NCBI GenBank assembly: GCA_011634665.1
Contig: WAEK01000003.1
Coordinates: 557,001 to 621,000 of the forward strand
DNA: 64,000 nucleotides
Direction: 5' to 3'
Source: Mortierella sp. BCC40632
Taxonomy: Eukaryota > Mortierellomycota > Mortierellomycetes > Mortierellales > Mortierellaceae
Position numbers and translations under genes: made by a program. Below are positions 41,315-53,600 of the stretch, piece by piece. The first letter of the stretch is position 1. Each line of letters begins with the position of its first letter. The notes beneath the pieces are model-generated. The model had not been told where the DNA came from. It did not search any database and worked only from the letters and a program-made list of their open reading frames with translations.

Positions 41315-44300
41315 CTAGACTGTATTCATATCTTCTGTCGAGTCGTTGTCTTGACTTCCGTAAAGCTCACGGAGTGCTGGGAGGAAGGTTGACAATCGAG
41401 GAATCTCGTCAAAGCGAACCCGCATCATATCAAAGCAAAGTCCCACATGACTGGCATAAGAGCTACCTCGTGTCATGCCCTGATCTCTTGAAGGTGGATC
41501 AACAAGGTCCCCTTCCTGACTTCCATCACTGTCACTGTTTTGAGGACTTTCGAACCGAGGGATATTGGGATATCGTTGACTGAAATGAGTCAGAACAGTG
41601 AATTGGGCCGACATGGCCTCACCCACGGCCAAGGCTTCACTCATGGTCGAATGGTTCTTTTGAAGTGCTTGAACAATCATGTCGTCCTCAAAAGTGGCCT
41701 CGTGAAGAAGGACCGTGACCGGTGTGGTACCGGCTTGACCAAGCCGGACAAGACTATCAGCTGGTCGAGTATCTCCTGAATAGACGATTCGCCATCCTTG
41801 ACGATGACAAAGACTTATTCCGAATGAGGATCGACAGTGATTGACAGGAACGGTCGTGACTTCACTGAAACCAGAAGTACTCAGGAATTCTTGAAGATGT
41901 CGTTGACTTTGACTTTTGGAAGAATCAGCGTTGGTGCTGGTAGTGGTCGAATTGCTATGGATGACGCCGTCGGTTGTGATTTGTACAGAAGGTTGCGATT
42001 CGGTGGAGGAGGAAAAGATGGCCGTGATGGCTTCTGGAAGTTCAAACCTTGGATCACTAGTACCAGGTTGTTGATGATACAAGTCAGAGGACAAGAGAAG
42101 ATCGGCCGAGTCGATGAACTGAACATTGCTGTATCCAAAGTCCTGTGTGTCTGAGAGTTCGGTCAAAAAACTGTTGAACTTGGAAGGTCCAATCAAATAG
42201 AGTTTGTCGTGGTCTTTGTCCCGGAGCTAATGATAGAGATCAAATTTACTTTCGCTTATTAGGAGACCGTTTTCTTTTTGTTATAAGAAAAGGAAAAAGA
42301 TCCGTTTTTAAAAGAAAGGCGTTTTTTTTTTTTTACCTTATTCCACTGGTCAATGACCGTTACACTTCCAAGGTGATGATCCGCATGTAGATGAGAGATA
42401 AAGATGCCTCGGAGTGCCTTGATCTGCTCTTCCACAGACCCATCCTGCGTAGGGACAGAGGATGACATTGTCGATGACTTGTGCCTTCCATAGAGTCGGA
42501 ACATTTGTCCATAAGTTCCCTCTCCGATATCCAACAACACATTTCCGCATTCTGGTATTGAGAGCATAGTTGCGCTCACTAAAAAATCGGGTTGGAAATC
42601 CGTTGACCATGTTAATCATTTTGAAGGAAAGGAAACGAAAGGAAAGAAACTGAATAAAGAAATCGCATAATTACCATTCCTGTACTTGGATGCATGCGAG
42701 GAACCAGTGCCTAGAGCCGACAAGACAACATCTTTTCCAGGAATAGGATCACTCGATTCTTGACGTGGATTAGTAGTACCCCGATTCAAGGTTGTGGACT
42801 GGGACAGACTCTTTAGATCCATGGGTGGAGCCACTTCGGAAATATCTAGCTCTGGTTTTGGCTCGATCTGGAAGGTCATCAACGGTTTGGCAGCCATGAC
42901 TTGGAGACCCATCAGAGATTCGGAGGTCATCATCTCCTGAACGTCAAATTTAGGCTGATTGTCGTAATAGGCAAATGGAAAGATATTTTGATCGATTTCC
43001 GAGAAAGCCAATGAACTCAGAGCATGATCTCTCCACACCAGGGCATGTCCACAGGCGTCCTCATGAACGATAATATGCTGACTGTTGGGTCCAAAACGTT
43101 TCATCCATGATTGGTATCGACTGTCTGTGATGACTTCTTTTCCTGCAAGGTGAACAATACATCCTACTTCTGGTTCTTGATCTGTCTTCTCCTGACCAAG
43201 TGACGGGGTAGAATAGTACGATTCGAATTCTTTAGAGTGGACCAACGAATCGATGTAATCGATCGAGGGACAGTCAGCAATGATAAACACTCTTCCTGGT
43301 CGCGCGCCTTGAATCACTTGTTCTGGTTTTACGACAGTCACACCATCCGCAGAAAGCACAGATTTCCCACTGACAAGATCCCGATAGGCTGGTCCCGGTT
43401 TAACTCCCAGAGCTCTAGCTGCGGCAGCATCAAACTTGCCCTTGTAATCAGGGCATTGACAGATATATGTGAGTGCTACCGGGTTTGGGCGTGTCCTGGG
43501 TTGAGCTGTACCTCTGCCTTCCAGCATGGCCTGCAGACCCTTGATCAGACTTTCATTGCCTGCAGGATTGGCCGAACAAGTAGTCGCATCGTCCAGATCA
43601 GCATCGGCATCATCCATGGGCAACGCTCCGCCCTCCTCTTTGGGCTTATACGCGGCGCCTGCAGCCGACAACAGTTGGATAAGATTAGGTCCTGTGCGGG
43701 GCTCTTGGGGGCTAGAACGTGATCGTTGCTGACTTTGAATATTATCGCCGAGTCGAGTCAGGTTGAACATGCCTGTCAAAAGACGCTCTCGAATGGCTCT
43801 AGCTTCCTTTGGATCCTCCTGTACCTGTTTATCCTCGCAATGGGCCAACGTCTGCGAGTCCTGTGTAGCACTAGTGGTTGGGTAAACAAAGACAGCCGTG
43901 GTTCGCAAACGGTCGTCCTGTTCCTGTCGTTTGTGCTGTTCATTGAACTCGACTGTTTCAATGTCCATCCGGTTCCGGTAGGTGAAAAACCGTGCCGACA
44001 AGAGAGCGTGAAGTAGATTTTCGGGACCCATCAACTTCATATGTTGCGTGCCAACGTTGGACACTGTAAGCAATAGGCCTATGTAAAAGAATGCAATATC
44101 CCCTCTTCACGCGTTAGTGTCGTTGCTGCTGGCGGGGGAGAGGTTTCTGATCAAAAATAACCTCTGTTGAATTAGACAGTGCATTTCCGACCCACGTACC
44201 AGGCAATCCTCCGATGCAGTCCCAGTGGACGCGCGTAAACAGCATGGCCTGGATCTTGGCATATTTGAACCGTGTTTCTGTGCACACTCGCTGTGCACCT

Positions 44301-44401
44301 TCGCCACAATTGAACAGGTATCGGTGTGTATCAAAACATAAGGCGATGGAGGGTGGGCAGTCGGGAGTGCCTGTGCTCAGAATTTGTAGATATGCTCGCA
44401 T
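41315..44401 (-). CDS. TRZ1: Long-form tRNase Z (ELAC2/Trz1)
   Basis: Exons on the minus strand are 44401-44200, 44063-42675, 42578-42337 and 42226-41315, about 914 residues, the size of the long form. The N-terminal half is the inactive metallo-beta-lactamase copy (STGTPDCPPSIAL, FNCGEGAQR, a degenerate FTRVHWDCIGGLPG). The C-terminal half is the active one: ALGTGSSHASKYRN (the substrate-binding loop), LLDIGEGTYGQ, SHLHADHHLG (zinc ligands, about 593-599), YSGDTRP, HEATFEDD and LTHFSQRYP. It cuts the 3' trailer from precursor tRNA in nucleus and mitochondria. A Ser/Thr/Asp-rich insert of about 50 residues (around 41480-41560) precedes the last conserved part. It ends convergent with VPS54; no targeting peptide is obvious. 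Confidence 0.93.
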
Positions 44402-44766
44402 GGTTGGTTAGGGTATAAATTTCCTGGCTTGGGAAGTGGGGAAGAAGGCAATGATGGCAAGTATTTTAGTTGAAAGAATGGAGAAAAATGGATAGAAGGT
44501 TGAACAGGTGGATAAGCTAAAGAAGAAGGGTGGATTTGGACACAAAAGGTCGAGCTAATAAATACATTTGGTGGAGACCGCAGTCATGTGCTGCGGCCAG
44601 CTAACAATCATCATCTCCAACAAACTCCAACAACAACAACAACAACGTGCTCTGCCGCAGGCAAAGGCTGTGCACAGAGTTTAAAAAGGGGGAATGGATG
44701 CAGTCTGGACACTATTTCTACCAGAAATAAATAAGCTCTTTATCATGGAGTAAAAGAAGTCTCTAT
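44402..44766. other. Intergenic: tRNase Z upstream and dehydrogenase 3' side
   Basis: These 365 bp hold a short (CAA)n stretch at 44627-44645 and an A/T-rich part near 44725. Both neighbours are on the minus strand, so this is the tRNase Z promoter and the dehydrogenase 3' region. No gene is seen. Confidence 0.55.
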
Positions 44767-45828
44767 CTAGAGGTATCCATACTTCTTCTTCGCGAGCCAT
44801 CGCACAAGAGTGGGACTAATAATCTGGAGTGCTATACTAACACGGTAGAACCATGGCATCACAACATCATGTTGGCGAAGATCCGAGCCTTGAACAATCC
44901 CTTCAGCGCATGCTCGAGCTGACATGGCACCCTTCTTGGTTCCTGCAATCTTTTTTGGTTCAGATGGAGTGGATGAAGTATCCGATGGCGTCATAGTCGC
45001 CGCTGAAGGCAGATCGACAGCAGAGTTCCGAAGATCGGTCGACACGGTTCCAGGAGAGACAATTGACACATGCACGCCAGACCTTTCGATCTCCATTCCG
45101 AGTGCATCAAAGAACCCTTGTGCTGCGTGTTTGCTCCCACAATAAATGGATCGAGTGGGCGCACTAATCTTACCAGCCATTGAAGAGACGACAACGATAT
45201 TGCCTGCTGGGCCCGTTTGTTTCAGTGCCGGTAAGAAGTGGCTCGTGAGATTCAGTGGCGCGTGATAATTAACGTTCATGATCCGTTGAGAGGCCTCCAG
45301 CGCCGCCTGAGAATTCGAGGGCATCAAGTGAGCGAACTTGACCGAGGCCGAGTCTGAGGACAGGGCATCTGAGTGGGCAGAAGATGACGAGCCACTCTTC
45401 CATGATTTTGAAGCGTCAATTCCTGCCAACTCTTCGAACGGGAGCACAGAGATGACGCCTGCACAAAGAATCAAGGTATCCACTCGACCGTCCAGGGCCT
45501 GAAGAGACTCGAGAGTGATCCTAGAGACGTCTTCTGGAAGGGTCATGTCCGCCTGGATGGTGTGGATCGACCCTGCAGAGGTGTGGAGTTCCTGAGTGAG
45601 TTGCTGGAGAAGTTCAAGTCTACGAGCAACGAGAACAATGTGTGCATGACGTTCAGCATAGATGCGAGCCAGCTCGGATCCAATGCCAGAACTGGCACCA
45701 ATGATGACAACCCGCTCGCTCGCAGGAGGGATTAGAGAGGTGCGGGCAGGTCTGCGGGTAGCAATGGCTCGTGAGAAGATAAGAGGTAAAGCGAGGATGG
45801 CGCCGAGAATGAGCGCATGTGATGCCAT
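44767..45828 (-). CDS. Membrane-anchored short-chain dehydrogenase/reductase
   Basis: A single exon of about 353 residues. The start at 45828 is preferred over the in-frame ATG at 46104: it gives MASHALILGAILALPLIF, a hydrophobic anchor, and the longer version would run into the COG7 leader. The SDR fold is clear: cofactor motif GASSGIG (44-50), an Asp-containing QADMTLPED, LCAGV in place of NNAG, catalytic Ser in VVVSSMAG and YCGSK (Tyr-x-x-x-Lys), then VSPGTVSTDL. The closest relatives by pattern are 11-beta-HSD1/DHRS7-like enzymes of the endoplasmic reticulum; substrate is unknown. A short Ser-rich insert (KSWKSGSSSSAHSDALSSDS) follows the cofactor half. A C-terminal hydrophobic region (WFYRVSIALQIISPTLVRWL) ends with KKKYGYL. 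It is head to head with COG7, 252 bp apart. Confidence 0.88.
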   Translation of the reverse strand: MASHALILGAILALPLIFSRAIATRRPARTSLIPPASERVVIIGASSGIGSELARIYAERHAHIVLVARRLELLQQLTQELHTSAGSIHTIQADMTLPEDVSRITLESLQALDGRVDTLILCAGVISVLPFEELAGIDASKSWKSGSSSSAHSDALSSDSASVKFAHLMPSNSQAALEASQRIMNVNYHAPLNLTSHFLPALKQTGPAGNIVVVSSMAGKISAPTRSIYCGSKHAAQGFFDALGMEIERSGVHVSIVSPGTVSTDLRNSAVDLPSAATMTPSDTSSTPSEPKKIAGTKKGAMSARACAEGIVQGSDLRQHDVVMPWFYRVSIALQIISPTLVRWLAKKKYGYL

Positions 45829-46080
45829 TGGGGAGAGGTGTAATGTAGTTTGAGTAGAAGGGTGGTGGTTTGGTGGTTGGTTGGCTGCAACAATGGAGGA
45901 AGTAGAACTAGAGAATTGTGGCTTTCTCTCCTCTCTGGCCACATTGGGCCGTTTTTGAGTGCCACCCACCCAGACAACCAAGACCAGGCCTAGTCGTCCT
46001 GTTCTCATCGCGCGCACCTCCCTGCTACGCGAGATACCCATCTCATCCTCTACCCATCCACTCATCTCCTCTCTCACATC

Positions 46081-49000
46081 ATGCCCGCCGCGGCTCGGCC
46101 CCATCTACCTACCCAGGCTTCATCTGCCACCATGGCTAGTCTGGGCCCTGGGCCCGGCCCGGTCATCGACCCTGCTTTCACAGCTCCCGAGTTTGACATC
46201 AAAGCATGGATCAATGCCGCGCTCGACAGCTACCCTCGTCAGCCCGCGCCATCATCCCAGTCAACCATCACCTCGTCATCCTCATCCCCATCAACTTTGG
46301 CCGCCGATGCCTCGCTTGATGCCTCACTTGACCTCCTCCAGACTCCAGCACTGGACCCCGTCTTAGGTAAACCTCCCATCATTCTGTACAAGCAAACCAT
46401 GCACGTTCACCTCCAGTCCTTGTTGTCCTGAAAAAGAATAAAAAAAAAGACTCAATGTTCGCGTTTCGTCTACACCTCGCTAGACGAGAAGAGCCAGGAA
46501 AACCAGGACCCGACCTCGACCTCTTCTCCTGCAACTAGCCCACCTACAAGTCTCCCATCGCGTAAAGATGGTCCCAGTGGACAGGGTCAGTCTCAAGGAT
46601 CACCATCACCTGTTGCTAGTGCTCTCGCCAGCCAGAGCCAGACTACACTCTTGACCCAGCATGCCACATCCCACCTCACCAAACTTCACTTGTACGCCAA
46701 CCAAGTCTCGGCTTCTCTTGCCTCTGTCACTCAGGATATGATCAAGACACTTCCTCGGTTGGGACATGAGTTGGACCAGCTTCGACAGGAAACCAGCCTT
46801 CTCCAGGAAGGCATCAAACTTGTCCGGAACGACATTCACTCAATTGACAGTTCTGATACAGCTCAGGCATTGGATCGACTCAAGTACCTTGATCTGGTCA
46901 AAACTCGAATGGAGGCCACACATGCATCCTTAAGAGAAGCAGAGAATTGGAGAAATTTGGAGTCTGAGGCGAATGAGATTCTGGCCAGAGGTGACTTTAT
47001 CAAAGCGGCCACTCGACTCTCAGAGGCAGAACGATCTCTTGTCGTTTACAAAAACACCAATGTCGAAGGCGACCGTTTAGCACTTTTGTTAGTTCTCAAA
47101 GATCAAGTAGAACAACAGGTGATGACCAAGGTCAGGGAAGCATTGGAACAAAAGGATACAGCCGCCTGTCAAATGTTGATCTCTGTCTTTAGTCTGATCG
47201 GTCGTCGGGACAAATTTCAGGAGTATTATATTGCTCAACGCCGTGCATCTTTGTTGACTCAATGGAAACGTTCGATGGACATGCTGAACATTGGTGCCTC
47301 GGGTGCGGGACCATCTTCCACAGGAGGTTCTGGAGACACAAGAGACTTTGTAGGAGCTCTTCAAACATTTTACAGCGACGCGTCAACGATGCTTCACGAT
47401 GAATTCACTTGGATCACGAGTATCTTTGCGGACCCACCCGCGACAATCCATAGCCTTGTCCATGATATCTTTAAACGAATCGATCCCAACATGCATACGT
47501 CCCTTCGACAGATTGTCCGATCTCTTGGAGATGAAGGCAGCTTACCTGTAGTGATTGCGGCGTTCACTGCAACAGAGGCCTTTGGAACACGGATGGAACG
47601 TATCGTGACACAACCCTTGATTGGAAACCAGCGAGAACGAAGTGGAAGCATCGTTGTACCCCGTGGTGCAGGTACGCGTGCTCGATCAGGAACACTCTTT
47701 GCTCAGGATGCGCAATCCAAGGATAGTGCTGGCAATACTGGAAAGGATCGACGGTTGTCAAGGATGCCAGAACCTCTTGATTTGAACTCGATTCATCACG
47801 ACCAACACGAGTGGGCTTATATCCTTTATGAGCCATTTGTATCCTTTCAGCGTGACTATGGCAAATTGGAGACAGCTCATCTTCAGGCTCTACTGGTGAA
47901 ATCCGTTCCTGCCATGACTACTTACACCGACAAGATGACTCGAGATCGTGAACTTGGCAAGGCAAGCTCCCAACTTGTCAAGATCATGACCACCACAAAC
48001 AATCTGGCGTTTACATTGGCAGAAGGTGCGATTGGACGGTGTATGCGCCTGACTCATGGATTTGGTGCACAGGGTCTGGTAGATGGTTTGAATGAGTTTT
48101 TTAAGGAGATCATGGACCGCTATACCGAGATCTTGATGGAATGTCGCCAACGATCTGGTCTCCAAGTGGAGGGCACGCATTCGACTTTGGATACTCTTTC
48201 GACCAATCAGCAGCGATCGCTTGGTGACTTTAGTGGTGGACATAGTCGAACCAGTTCCAGAAGCGATTCCAGACTGGATTCGAGAATGAGTGAAGGTGAT
48301 CAAGACCAATCAGGAGAAGATTCCGAAGGCTGGGATGAAGACGTTTCTGAAAAGGAACAACGACTCTTCCAGACCGGGCTTCGGTTGATGGTCCTCTGTC
48401 GCCAATTCTGTCTCAAACTTGAACAGTTGGATCTCAAGACCAAGAGAGCACTTCGAGGAGTTGAGGAACTGGTCAAATTGGATCAGATCGGTGGCCAAAG
48501 TCTTTCGAGTGAAGCATCCACAGGGCTTGCAGATCACCTAGGAGTTGGTGTTGGTGGAACGGGATTGAGAGCCAACGTTCAATTGCCTGGTGCTGTGGTC
48601 GCCTTGTTGCAACAGTCGGATTTGAATAGCTTCCGACTTTTGGAGATCCTGGCCACTGTGAAGGCATCTGATCCAAAGGAGGAATCACAGCAACATTCAA
48701 ATACTACGAACAAGAATCTTGGCTCGACAGGTGACCATCTGAACACAACAGAAACGGATCACTATGCCTCTGGAGGGTTGGAACCCAAGGCACATCATCT
48801 CTTCCTTCAAAGTCACAAGCGAGCGGTCCATCTAACCAAACTGTGTCAACGATTCATCTTTGACTCGATCTATATCCCGTTGGTCCGTCCACTCAAGGAC
48901 CTCGCACTACAATCCTGCTGGACAGAAGGAATCGATGCACAGACGGGACAAGATCAAAGTACAGATGACATCTCGGCTGCTAGAAGAGTTCATAAGAGCA

Positions 49001-49953
49001 CTCTTGGAGGCACGAGGACAGACGTGATCAAGTTCCGGTCAGGTCCGAGCGAGTACATGGAGGAACTTTTGAAACAGTTGCAGTTGCTGCCATTGACATT
49101 TGGAATGTACGAAGGAGATATTGGTCTAAGATTTGGTATGCAAGTCTTGCCCTATGCGGATCGGCCCTTGGATACCCATCATCAACAAGGAGATGATTCT
49201 GCATCTATTGCGAACACGGATAGTACTGCACAAGGTGATTCCCAGGGTTTGGGAATTGGTGAAGCAATCCCTGTGGAAAAGGTCGAAGCAGAGGATCAAC
49301 AACAGGGCTTATTTGAAGAAGAAGATTCGGACTCTACAGTAATGCACCGATGGATCACCTCCTTGTCTCGTGCGGCCATGCATGCATTGATTGAGCAACT
49401 CTATGACCCATCTTTTGCGACGACGACTCTTGGATCACCACAACCGGGTCGACCCGCACCTTCAACTGCTGCTGCTCGAAAGGCTCAACGACAATACTAT
49501 TTGACGCGACTTTCAGAGGCGGGTTCGAAGCAATTGGAGACAGATCTGGGATACTTTATGAATACATACCTTGGATCTCTTGCAATTGAACCGACTCCAA
49601 GTTTCCAATCTTTGCTCAAGGCGTTGAGTCTCGGTGAAGCAGGACTTTTGAGGGCTCTCCAACAGTTGCAACAACTACGACAACAACACCAACAACAGCA
49701 GCAGCAACAACAACAGCAAAATGAAGGAGAGACTGAGGAAGAAGGAGGAGAGGAGAGTCAAAAGACCAAGCCTTTGAGTGATCGATCGGTGGTGACGGAT
49801 CCAGGTCAAGTTTCGATCCTTGTTCCTGGAGGACCAGTTTTGCCGAGTGTGTTGGTTGTTGGACATGAAGATGAGCTTGGACAATTGGAACAAGAGCAAA
49901 AGATCTTTGAGTGGGTGGCAAGACTGAAAGGGATTGCGATCCTTAGCTTGTAG
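46081..49953 (+). CDS. COG7: Conserved oligomeric Golgi complex subunit 7
   Basis: Exons are 46081-46366 and 46484-49953, about 1251 residues; a second in-frame ATG at 46132 has a better context (GCCACCATGG) and may be the real start (1234 residues). The N-terminal EFDIKAWINAAL is the Cog7 signature. Then come HLTKLHLYANQVSASL, LRQETSLLQEGIKLVRNDI, LDLVKTRMEATHASLREAENW and a long helical-bundle body, with RAVHLTKLCQRFIFDSIYIPL and SRAAMHALIEQLYDPS near the C-terminus. Human COG7 is about 770 residues; the extra length comes from Ser/Gly/Asp-rich linkers and a C-terminal poly-Gln tract (about 49660-49720). COG tethers retrograde vesicles within the Golgi; Cog7 is in the lobe B part. Confidence 0.88.
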
Positions 49954-50167
49954 AGACGTTTTTTATACATTAAAAACAGACGTAGATTACTAAAGTCGTT
50001 GATGGAAGATGAAGAAAATCTAGGTAGGACAAAGCAACCATTTTGCTCCGCATAATCAATACTCTCCTTGCTCTCACCTGTGTTCTTTTTTTTTTTTAAG
50101 AGCCAGGCTTTCTCAATCTCATGGACGCTTTGAAAATTATATCGAGAGCTGAGTCTCTCTCACACAC

Positions 50168-50202
<35 letters not shown>

Positions 50203-50611
50203 GTAGTTTATTTTCATGGGAGAGGGAGGGGGGAGTAGAAAATAACAGGTGGACACAAAAAAGAGAAAAAGAAATGAATGACAGACTGACTATACAGGCC
50301 GAAGTTCTTTCCTCCGTTCTCTCACTTTGAGGCCAATACGAATACAAAAGGTTACTAATTCTAAAGAAAAAAAGAGTAGAAAAAATAAATAAAGAAAGAA
50401 AAAATACAAAAAAGAAAAAAGAAAAGAAAAGAATAGAAAAAAAAAAAAGGCACCTACTAATTACCAACTTTTGGGGGAGGGAGGGGAAAGGGGATAAAAG
50501 AGGAAGGAGAGAAACAAATTTCATGCCATAATTCATGTATTCCTGTCAATGCCGTGATTTTTTTTTTTTGGGGGGGGAAGGCGAGAAAGAGAGAAAAAGA
50601 AAACAGAAAGC
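49954..50611. other. Convergent intergenic region, COG7 / kinesin
   Basis: The region holds a T-run of 31 at 50170-50200, A-rich runs at 50366-50450 and a G-run near 50570-50577. Both neighbouring genes end here. No gene is visible. Confidence 0.6.
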
Positions 50612-53600
50612 TTAGAAGCAAGCAAACTTGCTCTTGCGTCCAATCATCTCCTCCATTCGAGCCTCCATGATGGCCCTGGTTTCCAAAGCCTTCTCCTTAT
50701 CTTTGCGTTCCTTCTCAAACAACTCTTGCAATCCAGCACGGTCACGGTCCGAACGGATCTTGTAATCAGACAATTCCTTTCGTGCTTGGTCCAGATCCAT
50801 CTGTACTTGATCACGAGCTGTCAAGGCTGCTTCTCGGTCACCATTCGAGGTCTTGAGTTTGGCCTCGGCTTCTGCCAAAGAGGCCTCCAACTTTTGAACC
50901 TTGCCCTGCAACATGGCTTGCTCCACCTTGAGTGCCTGCACCTGGTGGGCCAACGTATCCACCACACCTCGAAGCTCATTCACCTCCACTCCTTGGAGTG
51001 CCTGGGCCGTCGCGGCCGAGATATGGCTTGCATTGCTGTTGGTAGCATTGCCTGGAGCTGTGGGGCTCATCCAACCACCATTGATCTCAGAAACACTGGA
51101 CGAGCTCGAATCCCGTTCGCGACGTGCTCCAGCTGCGCGACCAATTGATCCCGTATTCGTGTTGGAAGGTCGCATATGGGGCGAAGAACTAGCAGAGTTC
51201 GTGTCGACTGTCAAGACACCGGTCACTCTGGGTGAAGGCGGCGAAACCACACCATTCAGATGAGGCGAGTTCTTGAGGTTGGAGGACGAGGCCCCAGCAA
51301 TAGGTGGAGTGGGCAAAGGGGTTGTAGGTGGAGGTACTGTCGGTGTCACACCTCCTGGGCCAAAGGTGGCCAGGCTTCGGAGTGCCGGAGACCTGTCGGT
51401 GCTCTGACGACTGATCAGCGGAGGACGCACCAAGTCCGAGTCAGATGGCTTGTTTTGAATACCAAAGCCCAGACCCTGTGCGCCACCCAAGGAGATTGAG
51501 CTCGTCGTTCGATGGCTGCTGATACTGTTTCGTCCCTGGAGATCATTCTCTGCAGGTGAAGCTCGACCCTGTCCATGATACTGCTGCAATTCTGCAAGCC
51601 GCTCTTCAAGCAGCTTGATCTGCTTCGCCTGTTGAATGATCGTCGACTCGTGTCGACCAGCCCGAATGGAGCCACCGGGTCCGCCTGGCTGTGATACAGA
51701 TGCCGTTGTGCTCCAGCTTTGCCGTGGGGTCGCGAGCGAATCTTCGCCTCGGCCATTGGCATAAACATCCGAAATCGAAGACTTGTGTCTCAACATCTTT
51801 TCTTCCTCTGAGAGGGAATGATTATGGACTGTCGCTCCAAGTGGGCTAGGGCTTGAGCGGTCCAGCCGCTCGGCCCGTTCCTTGAGTATCCGGACCTCGT
51901 CCTGGAGAGATTGCCGCTCAAGAAGATGCTGAAGCTTGATCGACTCTTGTTCTCGTTCCAAAGTTGCCAGTCGCTCCTGGAGACTGTGGTTCGTTTCGTT
52001 CAATTCGGCCACGATCAGGGAAAGCTCATCCGAAGACTGGAATGCTTGGTCCCGTTCCGCAGTCAGAGATGCAATTTGTGCCTTTGACGATGGTGCAGAG
52101 GAAGAATTGAGTCCTCCACTCTCACGGTTCCGTGTTGAATATGATGAAGCCAAAGACGAGGCCAAAGATGTGGTCGACAGATTAGTGGGCTTGCTGGCAA
52201 TGTTCTTCTCTGCCAACAGTGCTTCCAGCTGAGTAATTTTGGCCTTCATCTCATCTTCAGCATCCTCATAGACAGCAGCAGTTGAAGTAAACTCATTGGC
52301 GAGGGACTCGAGCTCCTGCGTCAGTCGTTCAATCTCGGACTCGTTTTCGCGAACAAGTTTACGGTACCGGTTCTTTTCCTTTTCTAGCTTCTGAATTGCC
52401 AATGCTGCATCATCAGCAAGGGCCACCGAAGATGAGGACAAAGAGACTGGACGAGAGCTGTCGGGGGTCGATTGCTGTCGGGCCTGAGACTCGGCCAATT
52501 TGGTCTGCAAGAGTTCGACTGTCGCTTGCTGGATAGCCAAGTCCTCCTGTAGGCTCTTGAGCTCCTCATCTACGACCTGATGTTGACGCTCTGCTTCTTC
52601 AAGTCGTGTTTCGGCATCATCCCGATCCGCCTCAACCAGCTTCATCTTGTGCTCCAGAGCCTGGAGGGCCTGGGCATGCTCGCTCTCAGAGTCGACCAGA
52701 CTCTTCTTCAGTACCTCTGAACTCGTTTCGAGCGAGCCAACCTTATCCTGGAGATCCTCCATCGCCTTTTCTTGCTCCTCTAGCTGCAAGACTGCAGAGG
52801 CTAGCTCATCTTCAATCTTGGCAATGTACTCAGTAGAGAAATGACTCTTTCCCTCCAACTCCTTCTCAAGGGCCTGGATCTTCAATTCTAGCTCCTTGAT
52901 TTGAGAAGACTTGGCTGCAACAGCCGTGTTGTGGGCCGCCAAAAGTTGTTCCTGCTGCTGCTCCAGCAACATCTTGGCCGCGAGAGTTCCCTCATGCTCG
53001 GCCACACGTTTTTCCATTGAAGAGATCTGGATTTCCTTCTCCTGGACACGTTGGGTCTGGGTATCGATTTCCAATTCCAGGTCGTGAATACGTGCCCTAT
53101 CAGCATCCCATTTCTCCCGAATCGATTCCCGTTCAGATTCTGCCTCAGTGGCTCGAGCCTTTTCGAAAGCTAGTTCGACCAACAGATTTTTGACCTTTGC
53201 CTCGAGTTCTTCGACCTTGGTTCGTTCCACTTCCATCTTGCCCAAAAGTTCCAAAAGCTCATCTGTATGTCGCTCTTGAGCAGTGATCTTGGCTTCTGCA
53301 AGCTTTGCCTTGAGCTTCTCGACCATTTCAAGAGCATGCTTTTCGGCCATTGTTGAACGTTCCTCTAGGTCCTGAATACGAGCAAGGTTCTTCTCCAGCT
53401 CTTCGATCGTAGACAGTTGGGATCCTTGCGAGACATTGAGACGATCTTCGAGATCAGAGACTGCAAAATGAAGCATTTCCTCCATTTCCAATTTAGACTT
53501 GAGTTCCTTTTGAAGGTCCTCCAGCTTTTCGGTCAGCTGGGCAGTCCCCCCCTTGAGAAGCATCTCGGACTCCTTGGCTGCTACGAGTTGTGCCTCAAGT

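Noticed and set aside
45829..46104. Longer start of the dehydrogenase at 46104
   Set aside because: It adds 92 residues without family similarity and overlaps the COG7 start; the anchor helix directly follows the ATG at 45828.
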